A DNA stretch of 64,000 bases from Bombyx mori (taxonomy: Eukaryota; Arthropoda; Insecta; Lepidoptera; Bombycidae): positions 9,920,001 through 9,984,000 of the forward strand of contig NC_085110.1 in the NCBI RefSeq assembly GCF_030269925.1. Direction: 5' to 3'. Each line of letters starts with the position of its first letter. Position 1 is the stretch's first letter. The translations under genes and the position numbers were made by a program. The notes beneath the pieces were generated by a model, which was not told the origin of the DNA, did no database searches, and saw only the letters and a list, made by a program, of their open reading frames with translations. Of this stretch, positions 1 to 10,700 are shown in pieces.

Positions 1-310
1 CTTTTTGGAGGATCCCGAGAACTTACGTCCAGCGGCTTTGTGTCATTTTCCCATATTTGTGCACTTTCACAGATATTAAACAATCAACAAACCACCGTTA
101 TTACACATTTAAACCTGAAGAAACACTAAATAAACAAAATAAACAAATCACACAACTGAGTCGTCTATTATCAAAGGTGGCAATCTGTGCATTTGGACAA
201 AAAAATGTTATTGATATGTCAATACAGATTGATTTGAATATAATCGTCTCCTTCAAAGAATACGGTTCAAAACCTGCATTAAAATTAAATAAAGGTTAAT
301 ACTTAACCTG
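1..310. other. Sequence downstream of the 311-486 exon; isolated donor-like site
   Basis: This stretch follows the stop of the minus-strand exon and probably holds its 3' UTR. A strong donor-like GTAAGT lies on the minus strand at 26-21. It is preceded by a short open frame with an ATG near 43, so a different minus-strand gene could begin here and run out of the window. An 80-codon plus-strand frame at 57-299 has low-complexity composition and no gene-like features. Confidence 0.25.
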
Positions 311-486
311 TTATTTATCTAAGATGTCGTTCAGAAGAGTTTTGTGACTGCCAATGGAATACAAAGTCAATAATTCGTTTTTCTGATTTACCAATAATTG
401 TCCAAAAGTCACATTGCCGGCTTTGATAATAGTCGACTCAACTTCACTCGTCGCGTTCCCGCCAAAAAGTTCCCAAATAAAATAAC
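311..486 (-). CDS. Last coding exon of an unrecognised minus-strand gene
   Basis: On the minus strand a splice acceptor (atttaag, AG at 488-487) is followed by 2 nt that finish a codon and then 57 open codons ending in TAA at 313-311. The peptide begins YFIWELFGGN and ends SHKTLLNDILDK, with a mixed soluble-protein composition and no simple-sequence bias. The upstream part of the gene should lie at higher coordinates, between here and the oppositely oriented ENY2 gene at 1654, so the protein is probably short. A candidate ATG on the minus strand lies near 694-710, but no donor of matching phase could be fixed. I do not recognise the family. Support is the acceptor, phase and length; homology is untested. 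Confidence 0.5.
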
Positions 487-1640
487 CTTAAATGATACCA
501 TAGATTAATATATTAGTTAATTATAAAAAAATATAAAAGATTAGGCGGTATGGTATGATACCTCTGCCTTTCCAGTTGGAAAATAGAACTACTACTGTAC
601 CGCTTGACAGCTGACATAATGTTGTTATTACTTACAGTGTTACTTACATACAAAAGGGTAGTTTATTTTACTGTCTTGTGAACTTCTGACTTTGTATTGT
701 ACTATTTGTAGTCATACTTCAACAGCTGAGAGCTATTAAAAATTAGGAAACAGATTGGAAAAATATTGGAAACGCAGCGACATCCCTGGTAGAGTAAATG
801 TATTAATTGAAAACAAAATATCTATTTGTAGGTTTTAAATATTTTTTCTAAAGCCTTTGTATTAGCTTTTTTATTAGTAAGCATTTTTAGTAATTTTGAT
901 CCTAAACTGATGAGATGACAGAAGTAATCTATTGTTTCGACATGTTATGGCATTAAACTGTAGTTACTTTTAATCACTTTAAAACTAGCAATATTTTCTA
1001 TAGTAGAGTAAAAGGATAGCAAAGTAAATGTAAAGTAAAAAATGGATAATGTTGCATCAAAATGGATAATGTTGCATCAAAATGGATAATATTAACTTTA
1101 TGGTTTCTTTGAGTTCTGATCTGCTTACTATTAGGTTGTCTGTGAGCTTTACTACAACAACTATCTGAAAAAACAAAACTAGGCTTAGTAGAATCCGGAC
1201 ATAGTAACAAATGTATGAAATTACAATATACAAATTAAAACACTCAAAAAACAATGATTATTTTAATAGTATTCAAGAAATAATTTGTCAAATAAAAATA
1301 TAATAATTTTTAAATCAATATAACTAATTATATTAACATTTTCTTTATCGATTACTTAATTCATTTAGGCATTAATTTTCAATTACTCATACATAAGTAC
1401 ATTCATGACCCGCTTTATCCTTCATATTATTGACATCACTACCTGAATACACCAAACCACCATAATGAATATACTATACACTTGAGGTCTTAATTATACT
1501 GTATATAACTCAGACTGCTGCCCTAAGTCAGATTAGAAAGTTTGCCTCATTCCAAAAATAGCAGGATCATGTTACATATGTACTTATGGAGACTATTTCC
1601 TATAAAAACTCATATGCAGATTTATAACTTGAGTCATATC
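487..1640. other. Intergenic / 5' region between the divergent unknown gene and ENY2
   Basis: AT-rich. It should contain the 5' exon(s) of the minus-strand gene at 311-486 and the promoter of ENY2. Minus-strand donor-like GTAAGT sites appear as acttac near 629-634 and 641-646. No exon could be assembled. A 20-bp tandem repeat sits at 1041-1090. Confidence 0.3.
1041..1090. repeat. 20-bp tandem repeat, 2.5 copies
   Basis: The 20-bp unit beginning aatggataatgttgc occurs at 1041-1060, again at 1061-1080 and half again at 1081-1090, with no mismatches. Confidence 0.9.
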
Positions 1641-1653
1641 TTTCAGCCAAAAA

Positions 1654-2011
1654 ATGACTGTGAATAACACCATTGCACACCAACGTTTAATTCTTAGTGG
1701 AGATCGAGAAAGGTAAACTAGTTGTATACAGCTTCACATAAGATAAAATTGACTTTCCATTTTTACAAAATAACCATATTTTTTTTAGGTTTAAGGAGCT
1801 TTTGAGAAGGAGATTAATAGAATGTGGATGGAGAGATCAAGTCAGAATGCTATGTCGAGACATAGTGAAAGAAAATGAGAGCGGAAACATCACATTTGAT
1901 TCTTTAGTAACAAAGGTGACTCCCCGTGCTAGAGCACTTGTGCCAGATTCAGTGAAAAAAGAATTATTGCAGAAAATTAAAACCCATCTACTCACACAGA
2001 AAGACCAATAA
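1654..2011 (+). CDS. ENY2: ENY2 / e(y)2, SAGA and TREX-2 subunit (2 exons)
   Basis: Enhancer of yellow 2 (Sus1 in yeast) is a small helical nuclear protein that belongs to the SAGA deubiquitinase module and to the TREX-2 mRNA-export complex at nuclear pores. Exons: 1654-1712 (19 codons + AG) and 1789-2011. They are joined by a 76-nt intron with donor ag|gtaaac and acceptor ttttttag. The join gives 93 residues, against about 100 in fly and human. Family-diagnostic segments are visible: FKELL near residue 21, LIECGWRDQ in the first third, and [14 protein letters not shown] near the C terminus. The start is the first ATG after a possible acceptor (tttcag, 1641-1646), so a 5' UTR intron is likely. 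The stop TAA overlaps an AATAAA at 2007-2012, and a second poly(A) signal lies at 2132. The gene converges on Megf8. Confidence 0.95.
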
Positions 2012-2140
2012 AGATAAAATCCTTATTAAATTTGTGTTGTGCTATTTTTAATATAATTTTCAGACTGAAGTCAGGGTTAGGGATTAACTTTGAACAATTA
2101 TTATCTTTATTTTAATTTTATTATGTGTAAGAATAAATAA
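2007..2140 (+). terminator. ENY2 poly(A) signals
   Basis: AATAAA at 2007-2012 overlaps the stop codon. A clearer cluster, gaataaataaataaac, lies at 2131-2145. The second is the more likely cleavage signal because the first would leave almost no 3' UTR. Confidence 0.5.
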
Positions 2141-2159
2141 ATAAACATATTTTACAAAC

Positions 2160-4634
2160 AACAGTATATTTTATTTTATAAACATTAATTATACATTTGT
2201 GTTAATCAAACAAAAATATTATATTGCTTACACGTAATACTGCCATTGTCTTACAAATGTCATGAGGATATAGTTACTTATTACGTCATAGACACAAAAG
2301 GCCCATTTACAGTTCATTAACTATGATAATGAATTGTCATTATGTATCTTCATTTATTTTGTCATAACTTCTAATTTGAGAATGTCCATCCTATCATATA
2401 TTATCTAAGCTCTTTTAAAAAAACTCAAGAGAATTACAAAATGTATACATTTAGATGAAATTTTATTTACTCTCATGAAAAGTGAGCGGTATGTTTCTTA
2501 AAATTATATGTTTGAGCAAGTGAGTTAATTCTTATGCATGGCATGTTATATTGTACATATTATGTCAATCAAACTTATGTTTTAATATCAACTCTAATTG
2601 CTTGTAGAAATGCAATAAATCATCAGATATCGATGCAGTTGAGCTCATTGTAATATTATACGAAATCTTACTGTTTGTTAATGTTTTAAAGTTGCCCTGG
2701 GCACGACTATATTTGGCACTAAGAAACTTGCCCCACTGCTATTGTAATACATAATTCAATTTTATTAAAGCAAATGACTTTTAGGCATTTTTTTAAATCA
2801 GCACATGACTAGATCAACAAATCAAGGACAACAATATCTGCATCGATCTGGTACCAAATCAAAATAAATATATTAATTATACTGATTGTGAACAACAGTT
2901 TCTAAAAATTCAACATAATATTTTTACAGTTTTCTATGGTAAATTAAATGTGAAACTTATATGAATTAATCACTGCACAAATAGACTATCAAATCAGATC
3001 TAATATTTTTTATGAAACTTAATTATTTTACTATAATAATTATCACTATGACAGTTAGTGCAAAGAAAAGTATCATTGTTATTGAAAGTAATTTTAGGTT
3101 GAGTAAGCCATACAAATAAATACATTGTAAAATAATACCAATAATATCCCAATTTAATAGATGAGCAATTCCCTATACACATATTTTTTTTAAAGCTCTT
3201 TGACACCTGATTTTAAATCTGTCTACACATTAATAAATTACACAATATGTACATTATCAATTTAGTGGAATGTAATTTGGATTTGGACATTTTATTTAAA
3301 AAAAAAACATTATTTAGTAGAACTAAAATAGCATAATAAAATATTCAGTACTTGTTTAAAAATTGTCATTATAACTACATTTAACTATCTTAATTCATTT
3401 TATGCGTTGAGAATTATACCTCCATAAAATTCTGTAAATAAATTTAAATAATCAATGAGCAACTGCGAGTAGAACAATACATTACCAAAATTGTTTTACA
3501 TAAAATTTAGAAGCGATTGAAATATTCGAATGTAATGTCAGTTGATTTCAAATAAAATATTAAGGTTTTTATTAATCAATAAACAAGTTAACATAAACCT
3601 ATTAATAAAATATATATTCAAGACACCACTCTGAGGACGGTTATAGATCTAAAGAGAAAATTGTGCAAAATCTTATAATTGTAAAATAATAATTAGGTAC
3701 TGATTACTTATATACAAATAAAATTCGGACATTTAGAAAACGATTACCTTCTTCTTAAATCAAGGGCAAGAATGTAAAACATTTAAACTGCCATGATAAT
3801 TTACTGAAAGAAAAAAATAATTAAAAAAAATCATTACATTGTATATTTGCCAATGATACGTTCATCCAAAATGTCCTAAATCAAACAATTGGCTTAACGT
3901 AGCTACCATCGTTAATTATATTATAAAATAATCACATCATAAGAGATTCATTGAATTGTAGGAACATAAAAAAAATAATGACGCTGAAAATGAACCATTC
4001 ATTCAAGTTTTCCCAATCCGGTCTTACACATGCCGAATAACTGTTATAAATATATTTACTTGGACAGTTTCGTAACGATTTCATTTACGTATATAATAAT
4101 ATAAAATGTACTGCAAGCTTTTTCAACATATATAATAAAATTTAGAAATAAACAACAAAACAGTATGTATAGCGACTATAATTGCAGTTTCACAACCAGC
4201 GCGCCTCACACGATATACCTTTGGCTCCATTACTGAAAATATATATTTATATCGAGCAACAGAGTAACAACTATGTGATATTTCTTAAACTGATCCGCAC
4301 GTTTTAGTTATATGCGTTTCGGGACACCTATTCTCCAGGTACATTTACCACGTCTACGTAATTAAACCTGATACATTTAGTCATTTTTAATCTAAACATT
4401 TTGTAGTTAATCCTCCATCAACAGTTCATCCGAAATTCGATAATGACGAAACACAGCGCGCACTGTTTGTGATCGGGCCGTAATTATGAAAGTATTCTTC
4501 GATAGTAATTTTAGTGCGCCAAGATAAAGCTGGGTCTCGAAAGGCCGCCAGTCCACCGAGGGCATCGCTCACATATGACGAAGCTGGATGTCGTGGCGCG
4601 GACAGACGCAGCGGTGACAGGCGGCGCAGTGGTG
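2160..4634 (-). other. AT-rich region, probably including the Megf8 3' UTR
   Basis: This follows the Megf8 stop codon (minus strand) and precedes the convergent ENY2 end. No open frame of substance is seen. Several minus-strand AATAAA motifs (tttatt on the given strand) occur, so the true 3' end cannot be fixed. The 4520-4634 part next to the stop is GC-rich. Confidence 0.4.
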
Positions 4635-4767
4635 CTAGGTGTGCGCGGCCAGACGCGCGAGGGGGGGAGGGCGGCGCGGACGGGGGCGCGGGGCGGCGGT
4701 GCGCCCCACCACCACCAGCGACGACGCTAGCGCCATCCGCACGGGCGCGCGGGCGCCTCCGGGCAAC
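4635..4767 (-). CDS. Megf8: Megf8 exon 22: C-terminal tail and stop
   Basis: Residues 2752-2795. Joining in phase gives RLPGGARAPVRMALASSLV, which resembles the LP-rich, ALASALV-like end of vertebrate tails, then an Arg/Pro-rich end and TAG at 4637-4635. The acceptor gcgtag lacks a good pyrimidine tract, so this exon is less certain than the others. GC content is far above its surroundings. Confidence 0.75.
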
Positions 4768-7700
4768 CTACGCACGACACGGTATAATATATTGCTATCC
4801 TCGTCGGTATCACTCAATGGTCTATGTGTGTTATATCTAAACTTAGGCCAACCAGACGAGATAATAAACGTAAACAAGCGGACCGTTACTGAGTTACATT
4901 GCGATAGCGAGGGATTATTATCTCTGTCCTTATTACTCGTACGCGCAGTTATGGCGTCGCGTCAGTTGGTCGACAACAGCTGTCGTTGTGTGTTTCGTGG
5001 TACAGGAAAGCACTGAGTACCGCAGTTGTCAACATTTGGTCCGCCATTTTGTGAACAAGTTTATTCCTGTTTGGATTGCGTTCGAAGTGATACATATTTT
5101 TTCGTTTCCGTATTTACTTGGTTTGTTGTTGTTATTATTCCGTTTTTGTTAGTTTTATTTTTGATTTTTGCTGTTATTGTGAGTACTTAGTTGTTGATTT
5201 TAATTATGGAATCACAGCCTGGCGGCTCTAAAATCTTGTGTGGATCATGTTATAAAAGTCGAGGACAATTTTTATAGCAATATTGACAACATGATTGATA
5301 ACACAATAGATAGTTTTATCATAAACACAGCTGACTCGGACTCTTCCGACGAATCATCTTTGTCTAGTACAGATGACAGCGATTAAAATTCGAACTTTGT
5401 AATAATTTATTTAAATAAAAATGTTTTTTACTCCTGAAACTTTGTTTACATTTTTTATCTCGTCTGATTGGCCTTACTTTACTTTAGGTGAACCGATTTT
5501 GATGATTACTTATTTATTTGAAGACTAGCTTTTGCCCGCGACTTCGTCCGCGTGGAATAAATAGTTCACAAATAATGCTTTCTTTTAGAACAAATTTGGC
5601 TAGGTTATAAAAAACCTTATAGTGAGCCAATCTTAAAATATAGACATGCTGTCGCAGACTTTTTTTAGATCTTTTAAAGGGGAATAATCCTGTCATACAT
5701 TATTTTAGCGAAACTTTAACCGTTTCTGCAACGCACGCAGCGGAAGCTCTCAAAAGGTAAAAATAACCCCGATTTTGAAACACTCTTTATCGGTGCTCCG
5801 CTTGTATTGGTCTTAGCATGATGTTATATAGCCTATAGCCTTCCTCGGTAAATAATAGGGCTATCTAACACTGAAAATTTTCAAATCGGACCAGTAGTTC
5901 CTGGGATTAGCGCGTTCAAACAAATAAACTCTTCAGCTTTATAATATTATAGTATAGAGTATATATAGTACTTCTCAACAGGTCACGTTTAAAATTTATT
6001 AAGATCTGACCATTAATTTTTAAGCTATTTATTCTTAATGCATATTTAATTGACGTTAACCACATTAATGATATTCTCATTATATTTTGTTGAAGTTGGT
6101 TTTCTTTTGTACGTATTCTGTATTATATTTAATGCAAAAGAGAAGAAATAAGATATTAACCTGACGAGTACAGAAGTGACGGCGGCCCGCCCGTCGCCAG
6201 TGGGTTCGATGGCGATAGGACGCAGGTCGGGGCCGCGGCGCCGACGTCCCCCAGATGACGTCACTCCGCCGTTTAAGACTACCGTCACGACCGCGAACGG
6301 ACGTTTAGCCATATGTAGCATCTGCAAAATATACTTTCATGACATAAATTGATAATTCACCGAATACTCGTACGCAAACAAAAGCTGTATTCGAGGAAAC
6401 ATAAATATTGTTAATGTTTACTGGTGGTAGGACCTCTTGTGAGTTCGTGCGGGTGAGTACCACCACCTTGCCTATTTCTGCCGTGAAGCAGTAATGCGTT
6501 TCAGTTTGAAGGGTGGGGCAGCCGTTGTAACTATACTGAGATCTTAGAACTACAAACAATATATCTCAAGGTGGGTGGCGCATTTACATTCTGGATGTCT
6601 ATGGGCTCCAGTTACTACTTAACACCAGGTGGGCTATGATCTCGTCCACCCAACTAAGCAATAAAAAAAAATAAAAAATGTAAATAAAAATACGTTCATG
6701 ACGCGAGTCAAGAATGCTCTCGATTGAAAAAAAGTAATCTGTAATTCTGAATATTTTAATACCCTAAAACTATAAACGTTAGCATAAATACGGCATAGTA
6801 AGCAGCGGCTTGGCTCTGCCCCTGGCATTGCCGAAGTCTATGGGTGACGGTAACCACTATGCTCCAGGGCCATATGCTTGTCTGCCTACAAGGGGCAATA
6901 AAAAGAAAACATCACGCGTTCCTGGTTCGGTACGGTAGCCGTTCTGCTATACAACGTAACTATGACTCTACGTCCCAAGAGTGATAGCTTCTTAATACCA
7001 GACACAAGTGAGCTCGTACCATACATAAATAAAGGAGAAAATGCCTTTATTTTTTGATGAGGCGAATTTATCGACATTAAGACTATATGTAACTGTATAA
7101 TGTAACTATACTTGAGACCTTAGAACTTATATCTCAAGGTGGGTGGCGCATTAACGTCGTAGATGTTTATGGGCTCCGGTAACCACTTAACACCAGGTGG
7201 GCTGTGAGCTCGTCCACCCATCTAGCAATAAAAAAAAATAATGAGTTTTGCTAGCAACTTACCTCCACCACGTGCCTTCGTCGGGCGCGTCGCACGTCGG
7301 CCGCCTGCTTAGCCTTCCACGCGACAACACAAGCGGCGAGGAAAAGGAAGAAGCACGAGAAAAACACAGAAAAGAACACAAACAGATCTATGTGTAGTTG
7401 GTCCTGACGGAAATATACGACGCCGTAGCTAGCGGAACCGTCGTCTGTGTGCCGCGAACGGACCACTATGTAGAACTTAGTGTGCGCGAGGTCGTGTATG
7501 TTATGAGGCAGGGTGAGCACGAGCCGATTGCGGAGGTTCCTGACTCGCAGCAGAACGTTCCTCCGGTCTATGGCGACGTACGTTGCCAGGTCCTTCGCCG
7601 TGTAGTCCGCGAGCAGATACTCGATCTTGTCGTAGTACCAGAACATGTGCGGCTTCTCGGGTTCGTCTTCGTCGAACGTCGGCATCTTCCTGAAAGGCTC

Positions 7701-10700
7701 GTGCTTGTAGTACGTCGGATCTAGCTCGACGTTGTGAGCCCCTGTGCTCGAGTTCACCGAGACCACGAACGAACTGTCGTTCGGACTCATGTATAAGTCG
7801 ACAGAGCCCTGGGTCACGTCCACTATAACTCTTATGTCAACGTTCATATAACGTGGATTAACTGCAAAGAATACGGTCTGACCGGGGAACAGAGGTCGAG
7901 GCTTTATTTTACATTCGTCTGGAACAAAAGTAAATTTAATATACAAATTATTGAAAATCGAAAATGTCAACGTTAACAATAAATTACGAAACTGATCTTA
8001 CCAATGGATTTCCCGTCAAAGCACAGTCGATTCTCGATATTAATCGTTTTATAACATTGATGTCCGTTCCTCGGGTCGCCCATGTATAGGTCCTTACATT
8101 TCACGCACTGGTAACGCCAGCATTCCTGTGCCGAATTCTTGCTTGAACTGCTAGTTTGACAGGAGACGTCACTTTCAGTGTTATTACCACAGTTACACTT
8201 CTCGCCGGTGACGGGATCGCACGTGTCGCCGTGACCGTGGCATTCGCAACTACACAAAAAAAACATCCGGTAAGTGTACACAAAATTCTACTAATTTTTT
8301 TTTCAAAGTTAAAGAATTCACTTAAATATGACATTATGACACTCACGGCCTGCAAGGGTCTCGGAAGTCCTCGGAACCCCTGAAGTATCCTTCAATACAT
8401 CGCTCGCAGCGCTGGCCGTCGGTGTTGTTAGCGCAGCGCACGCACCGCGCACGTGTGGACGGCGCCGCGTCTCTGTAGAATTCTTCACCCTCCGCAGCCG
8501 CCGAGACAGGTTCCCCCTCGTTCGTGCACTTCAGCGTATGTCCGTAACAATAAGAGGAGCACGGCACGCACTGGACATTGTTCACCGGATCTCCCACGAA
8601 GTTAGGCATGCATTTCTCGCATTGATTACCCTGCAGAAACAAAAGAAATGTATCACAACCGGTCAGAATATAACTTTTGTTTGTGCATTTACGGAACAAT
8701 ACGTACGGTGGTGTTATTATGACACTTGATACATTTGTCGAGTTTGTCGGGACCCTCGCAGTCGGAGTGTCCGTTGCACTGGCACTGGATGGTGCAGTTG
8801 GCGCCGACGTACCCGAACTCGCAGCGACAGAGGTCGGGCTGCACGCAGGCGCCGCGCACGCAGCCCTGCGAGCACACGGCGGCGCACCCCCCTCCCGCCG
8901 CGCGCCGGTGACCCCGCCCGCATGCACACTCGTACCCGAACGGCAGGTCGCGGCACACCTACACATTACACGTTACATGTTCACATTAAATAATTCTATG
9001 TTTTAAGGCTTCGTCAAACAGAACGCGTACTTAGCGCGCGTCAGAACGCTAAACTGACGGCGCGCCATAACCGTCATAACGCCAAGATGGTTTTTTTTCC
9101 TACCTAAGCTGAGAGCCTTGAGAGGCTATATCAGCGTAGCCTTAACTAGTAGGTGAGCTCACAGGGCTCAACCCTGATGACGTTGCTAACACGAACCCTA
9201 GCAAGAGGCGTGCTTCGCAGAATCTACCGCCGGATCGGAAACGCGACCCACTGAGAAGATCCGGCGAGAAACTCAGTGGGCTGTGTCTGAGGGTTAATTT
9301 ACTCGTCGAGCCCTGCGTCGCAAGCGACGGGTTCGACGAGATCGATGACGTCCGAGATGTGTTGTACTACTATGGTAATATACTGTCAAACAGAACGCCA
9401 GTGCTATAAGTACGCAAAGCTCTGTCGCGGCGTTAGGACGCTTTGACGTCAGGCGTTGTAATTTTTTACAAATTTTATTTTAGCGTCCGAATGAATGTGT
9501 ATTAAAGTACTGGATAATGCCCGAAAAACTGATAGAATTAGTTAGGAAATACCCATGCTTATACAATGCCACATCTGAATCACTCGACATCTTAATACTT
9601 TTAAATTTTCAGACTGCTATAGAAAGGCACTATGATTTGGCTGATGTTACGTTGCGTCAAGGAGCGTTAGGCTCATCTAGTCAATTTGTGTGACATGAAA
9701 AGAGTGCGACGTTAAGACGTAGCGCTAAGTACGCGTTCTGTTTGACGAAGCCTGTAAATAAAGTCCACGTCTCGGTGAATGTGTTCTACTGTCGTATTCC
9801 TCACCTCTGATTCAGCTTTACATTGATGGTGATTATTTTCGCACTCGTTCTCCGGCGGACAGCGCGTGTAGTGCCACGAGAACGTTTCGTTAGTGTTGTT
9901 CGTCTGGTGCGCGCTTTCGTACACGGCCGCGCAAGTAGTCCGCGCCGAGTACTCGAGCGGCGAGTCGATGGACCCCTCGGCGCACACGCCCTCCCCGTTG
10001 GCGCCGTCCACAGCGCACCAGCCGCAGTGTGAGTGGTGCAGGCACTCCGAACACTGCTCGAAGGTCCCGCACGGCGCCGGACACTTGTTCTTATCCGCTT
10101 TCGTTAAAACTAAACCGCAAACCCCGCCCGCGCAATACACCGGCTGATAGGCAGGCGATATGCATTTCCCTAAATACGTTGCCCAGTGACATTCAGAGTA
10201 GCCGCCCTCGCTTCCTTCTGAACTCAAACACGATTGGCAATCTTCGAACAGGTGACAGCGACTGGGACACTCCTCCCTGGTGGTAGGCCGAAGACTCGCG
10301 CGTCCAGGTTCGTCGATCGACACACAAGTCCAATTGAATAATTCTTGTGCGTCTTCCACCACTCTCGTTATCTGACCTATATTGGTTAAAAATGAAAATC
10401 AACCCACAATACTAGTAGTAACTAAATCGTATCATTCAGTAAGAAAAAGTCCATACCTTCTCTCTTTGCGTGCCTGGTCCACGTGCACTGATTGGATACG
10501 CATCTATCGCAGTCGGACGCCACACATCTGAGCTCGGGACATTGACCTACGTCGCTGATATACGTCGTGCCAGCGTTACACTTCATACTCGTACAAGACT
10601 CATCCGTCGGCACGCACTCGCCTTTAAAATTATTAAAAAATTATTGAATACCATACATATTAACACATACATGATTTGAATCATCAAACAATGGTACCTA

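Larger units (their letters stand above)
9006..9753 (+). mobile_element. PIF/Harbinger-like DNA element with 32-bp perfect TIRs in Megf8 intron 16
   Basis: The ends 9006-9037 and 9722-9753 are exact inverted copies of 32 bp, the left one starting aggcttcgtcaaacagaacg. Inside, at 9517-9693, is a short frame that starts like a MADF domain. MADF partner proteins are typical of PIF/Harbinger elements. Flanks tta (9003-9005) and gta (9754-9756) could be a decayed 3-bp target duplication. A copy of the TIR start also occurs internally near 9384, and a retroposon is inserted at 9091. No transposase is present, so the element is non-autonomous. Confidence 0.7.

Noticed and set aside
4514..5016. GC-rich plus-strand frames of 108 and 125 codons
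   Set aside because: Arg/Ala/Gly-rich shadows of the Megf8 last exon and its flanking GC-rich DNA, with no recognisable domain.
7398..7724. 108-codon plus-strand frame
   Set aside because: Antisense to Megf8 exon 20.
8343..9006. Several 60-207 codon frames on both strands
   Set aside because: They are alternative frames of Megf8 exons 17 and 18, whose correct frame carries the EGF cysteines and splice sites.
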